A DNA stretch of 37,786 bases, taken from the NCBI GenBank assembly GCA_009885955.1, contig VFJS01000116.1:1-37786 (forward strand), in the 5' to 3' direction. The notes below the pieces were generated by a model, which saw only the letters and a program-made list of their open reading frames with translations, was not told the DNA's origin and ran no database searches. Origin of the DNA: Spirochaetia bacterium. Lineage in GTDB: Bacteria; Spirochaetota; UBA4802; UBA5550. This document shows, one piece after another, positions 1 to 8,504 of the stretch. Position 1 is the stretch's first letter. Every line of letters starts with the position of its first letter. Made by a program: the position numbers and the translations under genes.

Positions 1-56
1 AACCTCGTTTTTTTACCTGCTACGGTATCGCCATTCTACGGCGATTAAACGAGGTT
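1..56. repeat. Two-tier inverted repeat (hairpin/cruciform) at window edge
   Basis: Bases 1-10 (AACCTCGTTT) and 47-56 (AAACGAGGTT) are perfect reverse complements. Inside them 27-32 (ATCGCC) and 40-45 (GGCGAT) form a second stem around a 7-nt loop. No T-tract follows on either strand, so it does not look like an intrinsic terminator. It could be the end of a mobile element or a folded RNA from the gene to the left. The window starts exactly at the outer arm, so its true extent is unknown. Confidence 0.6.
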
Positions 57-151
57 ACAACTCTTTATCTTATTTCTGATAAAAAATTCATTCTAAATCT
101 GAGTATTAATATTACATTGAAGATTACATTTAATAAAGGGTTGTAAAAATT

Positions 152-1978
152 ATGAAAAGAGCATTTGTCAGAATATTTTTTGGATTTTTTTCAGTAATAA
201 TATTATTTTCCTTTTCAAGGGCCAATGAAAACAGCGCTGCCAGCGGCATCATATCGGTAAAGCTCTATCAGAACCAGGCAAGCGTGATCCGCTCGGTGAA
301 GATCTCCCTGGTAAAAGGGAATAATGAGATTATCATCGGAGGGCTGCCCAAACTCCTCTATGACTGGTCTATGCGCGGGAGCCTTCCCAAAAATTTCCGC
401 GGCAAAATACTTTCCCTCGAAGTGGAACAGAAAGCGCTCATAAAGAAGCGTGAGCAGCTCATAGCAAAAACCGAAGAGAAGCTTGAATCGCTCAGGGAAA
501 AAGACCAGGTACTGGTCGATGAGCTGAAAAATATCAATTCCCAGGAGAAGTTTCTCGATGCGATTCTTGAATTTACAAACCAGACCGTTTCCAGGGAACT
601 GGCAACGAGGATACCCCAGGTACAGGTCTGGGACAATACCCTTGATTACGTGACAGCTAAAAGATCTTCCCTGCTGAAGCAGAGGAGAAAGACTGAAAAA
701 GAAAGGGAACAGGTGGGAAAAGAGATCCAGAAGTGGGAATTTGAGCTTTCACAGATTGCCGGGTTCAATTACTTCAAGAATTACCAGTCCCTGAACAATG
801 CTGCGTTAACAAGGAGATCGGCCATGAATGTGCAGCAGTATGCCGATATCAACGATGACTATGCCAGGAAAAATGAGATGCTCGCGAGGCCCACTGAAAA
901 AATTGATGTTGAAAAAAGGGCCATCGTGAGCATATTTTCCGAAACAGGGACCGAGGCAGACCTCACGCTGTCATACCTGATCCCCAATACATTCTGGCAG
1001 ATGCTCTATGATGTGAGGGCAAGCAGGGAGGGGAAAAGCATCGACATGGTGGTCTATGCAAATATATATCAGAAGACCGGGGAGAACTGGGATGATGTGA
1101 AGCTGTCAATGTCCACAGGGTCGCCCGCGCACTCTGTCACCGCTCCCGAACTGTCGCCCTGGTTTCTCGATGTCTACATGCCCTACTCAGCTCCAGGCAC
1201 AGGCTCCGTCGGCGGTGTAATGCCAAAGGGGAAGAAAGACATTGCCCAGGTACAGGACAGGTCAGTTGATGAAATGATGAGAAGCGAAATCGCGCCGGCC
1301 CCGGTTACTAAAATTGAGGAGAAGGGGATGTTCTATGAGGCCGTGCTTCCGATGAATCATACCATTCCCTCTTCAGAGAAATACCAGAAGAAGTACATTT
1401 CGGATTTCCGCATCACCGATAAGGATAATGTCAGGTTCTATTATCAGTGCATCCCCCAGAAGGAGAGGAACAGCTTTTTGAGGGTGAAGACAATTAACTC
1501 AACAGCCCTTCCATGGCTGAACGGAGAGGCCCAGATTTTTCTTGAAAATGAATTTTTAGGTAAGGTGTCCATCCCGCACACATCGAAGGGAGGGGAGGTG
1601 GACTTTATCCTGGGCATGGAGAACCGCTTAACTGCCAGAAAGGAACTCGTCAAAAAATATGAGGATACCTCGGGGCTTTTCGGCGGGAACAGGAGGATCC
1701 TCTACAAGTACCTTATTACCGTGGAAAATCATCTTCCCGAAACCGCTGAGGTCACGGTATATGATACCATACCGGTATCAAAGAACGAGAAGATCAAGGT
1801 TGACCTTGAGAACCTTTCCCCTGACTTTACAGCCGATGAAAAGGAGAGGAAATCAGCCGGTTACCAGAACGGAATTCGAAAATGGAAACTCAGCATAAAG
1901 GCCGGGGGCACTGCAGAGATATCCTATGACGCTGAAATAACTTTTGATAAAAACAGCTCCATACGGGGTCTGCATTGA
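152..1978 (+). CDS. DUF4139 domain protein, secreted (mucoidy-inhibitor A-like)
   Basis: A 608-residue exported protein. Residues 1-24 form a signal peptide with a basic start and a hydrophobic core. Residues about 33-130 match the DUF4140 N-terminal type, with the pattern of a beta segment, QNQASVIRSVKISL, then a KGNNEIIIGGLP turn. Two charged coiled-coil stretches follow at about 88-135 and 165-205. From about 255 to the end is the DUF4139 beta-rich region, recognisable by SYLIPNTFWQMLYDVRAS and the later ENWDDVKLSMSTG segment. Family members are envelope proteins of unknown biochemical role, some annotated as mucoidy inhibitor A. The start is ATG with AAAGGG about 11 nt upstream, a rather long spacing. 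It stands alone upstream of pyk, separated by repeat copy 1. Confidence 0.85.
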   Translation: MKRAFVRIFFGFFSVIILFSFSRANENSAASGIISVKLYQNQASVIRSVKISLVKGNNEIIIGGLPKLLYDWSMRGSLPKNFRGKILSLEVEQKALIKKREQLIAKTEEKLESLREKDQVLVDELKNINSQEKFLDAILEFTNQTVSRELATRIPQVQVWDNTLDYVTAKRSSLLKQRRKTEKEREQVGKEIQKWEFELSQIAGFNYFKNYQSLNNAALTRRSAMNVQQYADINDDYARKNEMLARPTEKIDVEKRAIVSIFSETGTEADLTLSYLIPNTFWQMLYDVRASREGKSIDMVVYANIYQKTGENWDDVKLSMSTGSPAHSVTAPELSPWFLDVYMPYSAPGTGSVGGVMPKGKKDIAQVQDRSVDEMMRSEIAPAPVTKIEEKGMFYEAVLPMNHTIPSSEKYQKKYISDFRITDKDNVRFYYQCIPQKERNSFLRVKTINSTALPWLNGEAQIFLENEFLGKVSIPHTSKGGEVDFILGMENRLTARKELVKKYEDTSGLFGGNRRILYKYLITVENHLPETAEVTVYDTIPVSKNEKIKVDLENLSPDFTADEKERKSAGYQNGIRKWKLSIKAGGTAEISYDAEITFDKNSSIRGLH

Positions 1979-2014
1979 AATGGCCTGAGCCCTATATACG
2001 ATAAAAAGAATTTT

Positions 2015-2070
2015 GCCACAGAGGCACAGAGACACGGAGGAATAAAAGTAAAAATAGTGTCTCCGTGGCC
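2015..2070. repeat. Octamer-armed inverted repeat, copy 1 (degenerate)
   Basis: The left arm at 2015-2039 is three imperfect 8-bp units of the form NCACNGAG (CCACAGAG, GCACAGAG, ACACGGAG). The right arm is shortened to about 2057-2070, and CACGGAG (2033-2039) still pairs with CTCCGTG (2061-2067). It lies between the DUF4139 gene and pyk and ends about 26 bp before the pyk start, so it is in the pyk leader or promoter zone. It belongs to the same family as the copies at 26.9, 30.5 and 32.4 kb. Confidence 0.75.
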
Positions 2071-2095
2071 TGATATTTTTTTATGAGGTTATGCG

Positions 2096-3844
2096 ATGAA
2101 AAAAACAAAGATTATATGCACCCTGGGCCCTGCGACAATGGATGATTCAGTGCTGAGGGACATGGTATTGAGCGGGATGAATATCGCCAGGCTCAATTTT
2201 TCCCATGGGACCCATGAAGATCATAAAAAAACCGCGGACAGGGTTAAGTCGATTAGACAGGAACTCAACACACCCATCGGGCTCATGCTCGATACCATGG
2301 GCCCGAAAATACGGATACGGAAATTTGAGAAGGGCCAGGTGGAACTGAAAAAAGGCGATCCCTTCACGTTAACGACTGAGGAGATTACAGGAAACGGAAC
2401 TGCCGTATCCATATCATACATGGACATCACAAAAGATCTGCATACCGGGGACACGGTCCTCATCGACGACGGCCTGATAAATCTTAAAGTGACCGGGATT
2501 CGTGAAAAAGAGGTCTTCTGCGAGGTTGTAAACGGAGGCCTGTTAAAAGACAACAAGGGTGTGAACATCCCCGAAGTGAGGACCAGGCTCCCGTTCATAA
2601 GCGATAAGGACAGGGCTGATCTCCTCTTTGCAGTAGAAAATGATTTTGATTTTATCGCATCGTCTTTCGTAATGGATGCCGATTGCGTCAATGAAGTAAG
2701 GAGATTTTTATCTGAACACGGGGGATGGAACATAAAGATAATAGCCAAGATAGAGAACAGGGAGGGGGTCAATAAGATAGATGAGATCCTCAGGGTGAGC
2801 GACGGTATACTGATAGCCAGGGGTGACATGGGTGTTGAAATTCCCTTTGAGGAGCTCCCGTCCATCCAGAAAAAAATCATCAGACGCTGCAATTCGGCGG
2901 GAAAGCCAGTCATCACCGCGACCCAGATGCTCGATTCCATGATCAGGAACCCGAGGCCCACCAGGGCGGAGACCACCGATGTTGCCAACGCGGTGTATGA
3001 CGGGACGAATGCCATCATGCTTTCAGGAGAGACGTCAATAGGGGAATTTCCCATTGCCGCGGTAAGGGCAATGGTTAAAATTGCCGTCGAGGCCGAGAAC
3101 AATATTGATTATGTTGAAAATTTTCTTCACACCCATATCAATGTATCAAGAAATATCAGCAATGCCATCAGCCATTCCACATGCCTTACTGCCCTTTCCC
3201 TCGGCGGGGCGGCAATAATTGCAGTAACCAAATCGGGCAGAACTGCTGAAATGATTTCAAAGTACCGGCCGGAGTGCCCGGTGATAGCCACCACATTTTC
3301 CCGGAAGGTCTACAACCAGCTTTCCCTGATCTGGGGGGTCTATCCCCTGCTCATTGAAGAGATGAGCAGTTCCGATGTGATCATGGATAAATCAGTAAAA
3401 ATTGCTGCTGATGCCGGGCTGATAAAAAACGGAGACCTGGTGGTGATAACAGGCGGTATGATCCCGGGAGTTTCCGGAACAACCAACACGCTGAAGGTCC
3501 ATATCATCGGCGAGATACTGGCCCAGGGAAGGGGCGCGGACAAACTGACGGCATCAGGTATCCTGTATGTAGTGCATGAGGGTGTTGATCCCCTGAAAGA
3601 CTTCAGTGCAGGGGAGATTCTTGTGATTTCAAGGACAACGGATGAAATCATCTCAATTCTTAAAAATGCTGCCGCGGTCATCACTGAAGAGGACATGGAA
3701 GGCTCGCAGGCTGTCATTGCCGCACGGGCCCTGAAAATCCCGGTGCTGGCAAATGTTGCCGGGGCTACTGATATGCTGAAATCAGGGACGGTTGTTACCG
3801 TTGATTCGATCGATGGTTTCATATATGCCGGCATCAGAAAATAA
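2096..3844 (+). CDS. pyk: Pyruvate kinase with C-terminal PEP-utiliser-like mobile domain
   Basis: Catalyses phosphoenolpyruvate + ADP to pyruvate + ATP, the last step of glycolysis. It has 582 residues, longer than the roughly 470 of the core enzyme. The core shows ARLNFSHG (31-38, with R32, N34 and S36), LDTMGPKIR (from 65), the active-site IIAKIENREG (K218, E220), ARGDMGVE (D244) and ITATQMLDSM (T276). Residues about 480-580 are an extra domain resembling the PEP-utiliser mobile domain seen in Bacillus-type pyruvate kinases. Its usual TSHAAI segment reads GSQAVIAAR, so the phosphorylatable His is absent and the domain is probably structural or regulatory. The start is ATG with GAGG 7 nt upstream. 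An ATG at 2091 is out of frame. Confidence 0.97.
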   Translation: MKKTKIICTLGPATMDDSVLRDMVLSGMNIARLNFSHGTHEDHKKTADRVKSIRQELNTPIGLMLDTMGPKIRIRKFEKGQVELKKGDPFTLTTEEITGNGTAVSISYMDITKDLHTGDTVLIDDGLINLKVTGIREKEVFCEVVNGGLLKDNKGVNIPEVRTRLPFISDKDRADLLFAVENDFDFIASSFVMDADCVNEVRRFLSEHGGWNIKIIAKIENREGVNKIDEILRVSDGILIARGDMGVEIPFEELPSIQKKIIRRCNSAGKPVITATQMLDSMIRNPRPTRAETTDVANAVYDGTNAIMLSGETSIGEFPIAAVRAMVKIAVEAENNIDYVENFLHTHINVSRNISNAISHSTCLTALSLGGAAIIAVTKSGRTAEMISKYRPECPVIATTFSRKVYNQLSLIWGVYPLLIEEMSSSDVIMDKSVKIAADAGLIKNGDLVVITGGMIPGVSGTTNTLKVHIIGEILAQGRGADKLTASGILYVVHEGVDPLKDFSAGEILVISRTTDEIISILKNAAAVITEEDMEGSQAVIAARALKIPVLANVAGATDMLKSGTVVTVDSIDGFIYAGIRK

Positions 3845-3883
3845 TATTTATCGCATCATGAGTACCGAAAAACCGGAGTAAAA

Positions 3884-4315
3884 ATGATTATCATGAAAAT
3901 CAAACCTGCCGTTTCAAAAAACTGGCTTATAACCATTGCCGGGATTGTATGGAGCCTGGTTGGTATTATTCTCATCCTGAAAGCCAATGAATGGCTCCTG
4001 CCTGTGGAGACAGGAGTGCGTTTAATCTACATATCCACGGGGATGATATGCGCGGTAATACTGAGAAAGGTACTGTTTATTAAAATTGCTTCGAAAAATA
4101 TTATGAGAATATGTGAGTTTACAAGCAAGGGATGCATTTTCGCCTTTCAGCCCTGGAGGAGTTACCTCCTTATACTTGTAATGATTTTTTTGGGCATGAT
4201 ACTGCGAAATTCCCTGATCCCTAAAACATATCTATCCATACTTTACCTCTCCATCGGGGGGGGGCTTTTCATGGCGAGCTTCAGGTATTATGCCGCCCTT
4301 GCAAGGGGGAAGTGA
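3884..4315 (+). CDS. Small four-helix membrane protein, function unknown
   Basis: A 143-residue protein with about four hydrophobic segments, at roughly 14-34, 46-64, 92-108 and 116-136, and no signal peptide or enzymatic motif. A polar stretch between helices 2 and 3 contains the distinctive FQPWRSY. The start ATG has GGAG 5 nt upstream; a second in-frame ATG lies three codons on. The gene follows pyk by 39 bp in the same direction, so it may be co-transcribed, and it converges on ruvA with a 27-bp gap. I do not recognise the family and propose no function. Confidence 0.75.
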   Translation: MIIMKIKPAVSKNWLITIAGIVWSLVGIILILKANEWLLPVETGVRLIYISTGMICAVILRKVLFIKIASKNIMRICEFTSKGCIFAFQPWRSYLLILVMIFLGMILRNSLIPKTYLSILYLSIGGGLFMASFRYYAALARGK

Positions 4316-4342
4316 AAATTATCGCCCCTGCTTCATCCGTTG

Positions 4343-4930
4343 TTATGCCGAGAGTATCCTGAGCGCTTCCTTAATAATCGATTCAACTTCCCTGTCGCCA
4401 TCACTGCCCGAAATTTCGATAACCGCTTTTCTTGATTTTGCCTCATCGAATCCCAGTGATACCAGGGCGTCAATGGCATCGTTTGAAACGGTACTCTCCA
4501 GGGTAACTCCCCCGGTAAATTCCTCGAGCTTCCGTATTTTTCTTTTCAGTTCAAACAACAGCTTCTCAGCCTTGGCCTTTCCTATTCCGGGTATTTTTAC
4601 CAGATAGGCGATGTTTTCAGATTTCACTGATTCAACGAGCCTTGCAATGGAAATGCCTGAAAGTATCGAAAGGGCGATGGACGGCCCTATGCCGCTGATA
4701 TTGATGAGCATGGAGAAGAGGTTCCTTGATGTTTCATCGTGGAACCCGAAAAGTTTCAGCTGATCTTCCTTCAGATAGGTGTGTACAAAAAGGGATACCT
4801 CGCCTTTTTCAGCCTGGATTGCTTCATAGGCCGACAGCGGGATAAAGAGTCGGTAACCCACACCCTGTACATCGAGTATCATCTCCGTCGGTTTTATCTG
4901 AGCGATTATTCCCCTGAGTCTTCCTATCAT
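4343..4930 (-). CDS. ruvA: Holliday junction branch migration protein RuvA
   Basis: RuvA tetramers bind four-way DNA junctions and load the RuvB motor during recombinational repair. The 195-residue protein has the usual length and three-domain order. An N-terminal OB fold begins MIGRLRGII and contains VQGVGYRLFIPLS. Two helix-hairpin-helix motifs follow (ISGIGPSIALSIL, 78-90; IPGIGKAKAEKLL, 113-125). A C-terminal RuvB-binding helical domain spans about 150-195. No ruvB or ruvC is nearby. It lies 39 bp downstream of the dehydratase-type gene on the same strand, so it could be the last gene of that transcript. Confidence 0.96.
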   Translation of the reverse strand: MIGRLRGIIAQIKPTEMILDVQGVGYRLFIPLSAYEAIQAEKGEVSLFVHTYLKEDQLKLFGFHDETSRNLFSMLINISGIGPSIALSILSGISIARLVESVKSENIAYLVKIPGIGKAKAEKLLFELKRKIRKLEEFTGGVTLESTVSNDAIDALVSLGFDEAKSRKAVIEISGSDGDREVESIIKEALRILSA

Positions 4931-4969
4931 GGCGCTGTCTCCCGGTTATCATAGTGTATGTACGAGGCG

Positions 4970-6199
4970 TTAATCCGCAGCCTGGCGCTTTCCGCCTGTC
5001 ATTTCGAGGAATGCCTCTATCCTTGTTCTCAGCTGCCCCTCTGAAAAATTCCTGGAGTCGACACAGTCGACATTAAGATTAAGGACAGGCACGCCTATTG
5101 ACCTCAGGCCTTCATCTATAAGCCCCCGCGCCCCCGCGCCCTGCCTGCACCCCCAGTTGCAGGGGTTTATGGCGCCGTCCACGCGGTAATCCCTGCAGAG
5201 CTTCTGTAAATGCGCAATGCGGGTTTCAATCGTCCCGTTAAACGGTATGGAAATGGACCTCCTTGCAAGCCCGGTGAAGGGATCGTTCTCATCTATGGCG
5301 CTCCAGGTAATATCGTTCAGTTCATCGACGACGATGGCTGCGCCGAAATCATCTTCAAGAATCTTTATCACGGGATTTTTAAACTGTATGCGGTTCTGGA
5401 TCCAGAGGATCCGTATCTTCTCGCCGGACACGCCGCTTTTTCCTTTTTCGATCCGTGCCCTGAACTCGTCCCTGTAGGCACAGGCTATCTCAAGGCCGGT
5501 GGAAGTGCCGAAAAAGAGGGGTAAGACAATTCCGAAATTTCCAAGGTCCCGGCCTCCCGCAGGCGACGGCACTTTTTCTGCCATTGCATATACCTCATCC
5601 ATGACGGCCCTTGTCTCGTTTGACCGGATTATTGATTCCTTCAATTTATCCATGTCCAGTTTTTTTCCGGTTTTTTTCTCAATGAATTCTATCATTCCCT
5701 TTATCTGGTCAGCAAGAAATTTTACATTTTTTTCACTGTCGTTCTGCGGGATATGGAGGATGAAGAACTCTTTTGTAAAATGCCTGGACAGGTTTTCAAG
5801 CACGGCAAGGCCCCCGCTGCATGGCGCCGTAGTCCCTATGAGCACGTCCGGTTCAGGGACGATGCCCCTGTGCATGGCGCCCATGACTGCCCGGTGGTAG
5901 CTGCACCCGTCTGTCCCGAAGCCCTTCTCTTCGCTCTCCTCAAGGAAAGCGCCTACGACCCCGTTTGATGCCAGGGTTGCCCCTATAAATTCAACAAAAC
6001 ACGATGTAATGCCCATGGCGTTGAGGATTTCAAAGGGGGCTGCAATTCCGCACCATGCAACGGGATTTTCTCCGGAATAGAGCCGCCTTCCCAGTTTGAG
6101 AATTTCAAGGGCATATTTTTTCCTCGGTGACACGCCGTCCCGGTTCCCGATAAAAGATTTTTCAATGCCCGATATCATGTTGTCAAAATATTCTTTCAT
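4970..6199 (-). CDS. 2-hydroxyacyl-CoA dehydratase / BcrB-HgdB family subunit (first type)
   Basis: 409 residues of the HGD-D family, whose heterodimers carry [4Fe-4S] clusters and catalyse ATP-activated radical dehydration of 2-hydroxyacyl-CoA or, in relatives, benzoyl-CoA reduction. Candidate cluster ligands are Cys99 (DGCSYHR), Cys127 (APCSGG) and Cys347 (NPCNWGCRQ). The C-terminus carries the family's RTRIEAFLEM signature. The segment equivalent to the partner's DTCTGGR has no Cys. It lies 4 bp downstream of the partner gene, with GGGGTGA spanning the junction as a likely ribosome site. Substrate cannot be told from sequence. The required activator ATPase (HgdC/FldI type) is not in the window. 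Confidence 0.85.
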   Translation of the reverse strand: MKEYFDNMISGIEKSFIGNRDGVSPRKKYALEILKLGRRLYSGENPVAWCGIAAPFEILNAMGITSCFVEFIGATLASNGVVGAFLEESEEKGFGTDGCSYHRAVMGAMHRGIVPEPDVLIGTTAPCSGGLAVLENLSRHFTKEFFILHIPQNDSEKNVKFLADQIKGMIEFIEKKTGKKLDMDKLKESIIRSNETRAVMDEVYAMAEKVPSPAGGRDLGNFGIVLPLFFGTSTGLEIACAYRDEFRARIEKGKSGVSGEKIRILWIQNRIQFKNPVIKILEDDFGAAIVVDELNDITWSAIDENDPFTGLARRSISIPFNGTIETRIAHLQKLCRDYRVDGAINPCNWGCRQGAGARGLIDEGLRSIGVPVLNLNVDCVDSRNFSEGQLRTRIEAFLEMTGGKRQAAD

Positions 6200-6203
6200 A
6201 TAG

Positions 6204-7358
6204 TCACCCCAGCATCTCCATGAATGCCTCGATCCTTGTCCTCTGCTGGCCCATTGATCTCATGGTGCAGTCACCTTCAAGGATGAGGATGGGAATCCTC
6301 TCTCTCTGCGCAATCTCCCTGATCAGGGGGAGCCTGAGTACATAGGGGTCGCAGAATTTCATCACATGACAAATCACCCCTTTCGCTCCGTACTTCCCGG
6401 CGTCATTGGCCAGGCTTTCGGCGATCCCGGCCGGGTTTGCCGTATCAATCGTCCTGGCGCACCTGGGTTTTTTCAAAAGGCCGGAAGCCAGATCCATCAG
6501 CGGGTCATTGCCGCTCCCTGTTTCAATTTCAGTGAACATCCTTCCCCCGGTGCACGTGTCGTTCATGATTATTCCCGCGCCGCATGATTCAATCATGGAG
6601 AGCATTTCGGGATCGTGCATTACATTGCCGAAGAGGTATACCGGGACCCTGCCCGGCGGGGTTTTATTCTCCCGGGGTTTTTTTATGGTCTCTATAATTT
6701 CGTCAATGGCTGATGACGGGGGCCCTGTCATGGCTTTGTTGTAAATGGCCTGCATTTCCCCGGCTGCAAGGTACGGCATTCCCTTCAATGACAATGCATT
6801 CAGCTGTACGAGATGGCCGGCAAGTTTATTGTAGAGGCCGATTGCCCTGTGTATTGAATCATCGGTTACCGGGTGTCCAGACCATCCGGCGAGCTTGTCT
6901 GCGGCTGCGGCAATCTCGCCCCTGAAAAATGAGCGCTCAGCCGGGCCCGTTGTTGCAGGGAGATCTATGAGCATTGACGGTATATCGGGCCTTATCCTGA
7001 GCCAGGCGTCGTAGAGGCGGCGCATGGCATCACAGCTGTTCATGAAGACAGTCCCGGCAAGGGGAGGAGTGTCTCCGGCAATTGCCCTGTCAAGGATCTT
7101 CTTTATATGCGGGCAGATGGTGTCGTTGAGTATGCCGCCTGCTGCATCAGGATTGTCCCCATCGGGAAGGATCCTGTACGGGGTAAATCCGGCAGCCTCT
7201 ATAAGCTGTACCGGGGTATATGAACAGGCGTATCCTACATATTTTTTTTCTTCCATGCCCCAACCTCCTTCACCGGCAGCCGCCTTCTCCGCTGTCACAA
7301 AGATCCTTTTTAATACATCTGCTGCCGTACCTGATATATTGTCAACATTTTTTGCCAT
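6204..7358 (-). CDS. 2-hydroxyacyl-CoA dehydratase / BcrB-HgdB family subunit (second type)
   Basis: 384 residues, HGD-D family, and probable partner of the next gene. The N-terminus has the family pattern VGYACSYTPVQLIEAAGF (Cys45), then NDTICPHIKK (Cys82) and MNSCDAMRRLYD (Cys109). Later it has NDTCTGGRMF and MKFCDPYVLR, and the C-terminus QQRTRIEAFMEM. The Cys pattern fits [4Fe-4S] binding as in HgdB or BcrB-type subunits. The product is predicted cytoplasmic and oxygen-sensitive, acting in anaerobic amino-acid or aromatic acid metabolism; the exact substrate is unknown. Start ATG with CGGAG about 9 nt upstream. It is divergent from the ferredoxin-nitroreductase, with under 90 bp between them. 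Confidence 0.85.
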   Translation of the reverse strand: MAKNVDNISGTAADVLKRIFVTAEKAAAGEGGWGMEEKKYVGYACSYTPVQLIEAAGFTPYRILPDGDNPDAAGGILNDTICPHIKKILDRAIAGDTPPLAGTVFMNSCDAMRRLYDAWLRIRPDIPSMLIDLPATTGPAERSFFRGEIAAAADKLAGWSGHPVTDDSIHRAIGLYNKLAGHLVQLNALSLKGMPYLAAGEMQAIYNKAMTGPPSSAIDEIIETIKKPRENKTPPGRVPVYLFGNVMHDPEMLSMIESCGAGIIMNDTCTGGRMFTEIETGSGNDPLMDLASGLLKKPRCARTIDTANPAGIAESLANDAGKYGAKGVICHVMKFCDPYVLRLPLIREIAQRERIPILILEGDCTMRSMGQQRTRIEAFMEMLG

Positions 7359-7399
7359 TGCCTGTGCTCCGGGAGAAGCAGAGGGACTCTATCATTCCA

Positions 7400-7473
7400 T
7401 GTCACTGCATGTCGAAACTCAATAATTTCAATTTAAGGTATTCATGCAAATGGCAGTTGACATCTGCATGTCA
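7400..7473. promoter_or_regulatory. Paired CTGCATGTC sites and 16-bp palindrome in divergent region
   Basis: TGACAT-CTGC-ATGTCA (7458-7473) is a perfect dyad, and its right half CTGCATGTC recurs at 7405-7413, 59 bp away. Both lie between the divergent dehydratase and nitroreductase genes if the latter starts at 7492. This arrangement would suit a regulator that controls both genes. No regulator gene is adjacent, so the role is inference. Confidence 0.35.
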
Positions 7474-8382
7474 CCGGTGTTATTTGTTCCCATGAATTCA
7501 AAACCTTCGATAAATGAAAAAAAATGCAATTTGTGCGGCCGATGCATAGAGATATGCCCCAAGCAGGTACTGGTTATTATTGAAGACAGGGTTGAAGCAA
7601 TCGGAAAGGACTGCATGCTCTGCTCCCACTGCTACTCAGTATGCCGCCGGGATGCCATCGTATTTGATGGGTCCCTCCGGAACATCAGTTTTAAGAGGTT
7701 TAAATATTTTGAACATATCTCCGCCCCGGGAGATACTGATCCCGGCCATCTCGTAAACATCATCAGGTCCAGGAGGAGCATAAGAAAGTTTAAAGATAAA
7801 CCGGTCCCCGACGGGCTATTGCTTGACCTTGTGGAATTTGCCTCAACTGCCCCTTCGGGAAGCAACTGTCAGGACTGGGAATTTGTCATCATGAACTCCC
7901 GGGAAAAGGTATTTGAACTTGCAGGGGAAATCGGCAGGTTTTTTATCATGTTGAATAAAATCGTCAGGAACCCCCTGGTGAGATACTTGTCATTCATCGT
8001 ATCCGGGAAGAGGCTGATACATTATTACAGGAATAATTATGAATCGGTGCTGTCAGGGCTTGCCGAGGCAAAAAAGGGGAAGGACCCGCTTTTCCATGGA
8101 GCCCCTTCCCTCGTCATCGTGCACAGCGCGATGGACGGCAGCCTTCCCGTTGAGGATGCCCAGTATGCCTCGTATAACATCACCCTCCTTGCGCATTCCC
8201 TCGGCCTTGGCACATGCTATATCGGATATGCGTCGGAGGTACTGAATGCCTCAAAAAAAATCAGGGCCGCGTTAAAAATCCCGAAGGCAAACAGGGTGCA
8301 TGCGGTGCTTGCCGTGGGGTATCCCGATGTAGTATTTCACAGGCCTGCCTTGAGAAAACCCTATACGATCAGCCGGATCTGA
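7444..8382 (+). CDS. Ferredoxin-nitroreductase fusion flavoprotein
   Basis: An N-terminal 2x[4Fe-4S] ferredoxin domain (CNLCGRCIEICP and CMLCSHCYSVC) is fused to a nitroreductase-type FMN domain, recognisable by RSRRSIRKFKDKPVP and then FASTAPSGSNCQDWEFVI. Such fusions are common in strict anaerobes and are presumed to transfer electrons from reduced ferredoxin to an organic acceptor. The true substrate is usually unknown. The start is uncertain. ATG 7444 has AAGG 5 nt upstream but adds a hydrophobic 16-residue leader. ATG 7492 (MNSKPSINEKKC) places the ferredoxin at the N-terminus, as in most relatives, and leaves the palindrome outside the gene. The divergent dehydratase pair suggests related redox metabolism. 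Confidence 0.88.
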   Translation: MQMAVDICMSPVLFVPMNSKPSINEKKCNLCGRCIEICPKQVLVIIEDRVEAIGKDCMLCSHCYSVCRRDAIVFDGSLRNISFKRFKYFEHISAPGDTDPGHLVNIIRSRRSIRKFKDKPVPDGLLLDLVEFASTAPSGSNCQDWEFVIMNSREKVFELAGEIGRFFIMLNKIVRNPLVRYLSFIVSGKRLIHYYRNNYESVLSGLAEAKKGKDPLFHGAPSLVIVHSAMDGSLPVEDAQYASYNITLLAHSLGLGTCYIGYASEVLNASKKIRAALKIPKANRVHAVLAVGYPDVVFHRPALRKPYTISRI

Positions 8383-8430
8383 TGATCTTTTTATTTATAA
8401 AGCGCCTGGAGAATAGCGGCTGCAATACAT

Positions 8431-8452
8431 AGAATATCATATATGATATTCT
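8431..8452. other. AT-rich hairpin between convergent genes
   Basis: AGAATATCA and TGATATTCT form a perfect 9-bp stem with a 4-nt loop in the 122-bp gap between the convergent nitroreductase and glycosidase-like genes. The plus strand has A residues rather than a T-tract after it, so termination ability is doubtful. Confidence 0.35.
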
Positions 8453-8504
8453 TAAAAAAAATATTCGATATTTTCAGGCTGCTGTATAAAATTTAAGTTC
8501 CCTT

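Noticed and set aside
1853-2035. A short minus-strand open frame over repeat copy 1
   Set aside because: Its start (MSLCLCGK) is the translated octamer arm; such frames appear wherever this repeat occurs.
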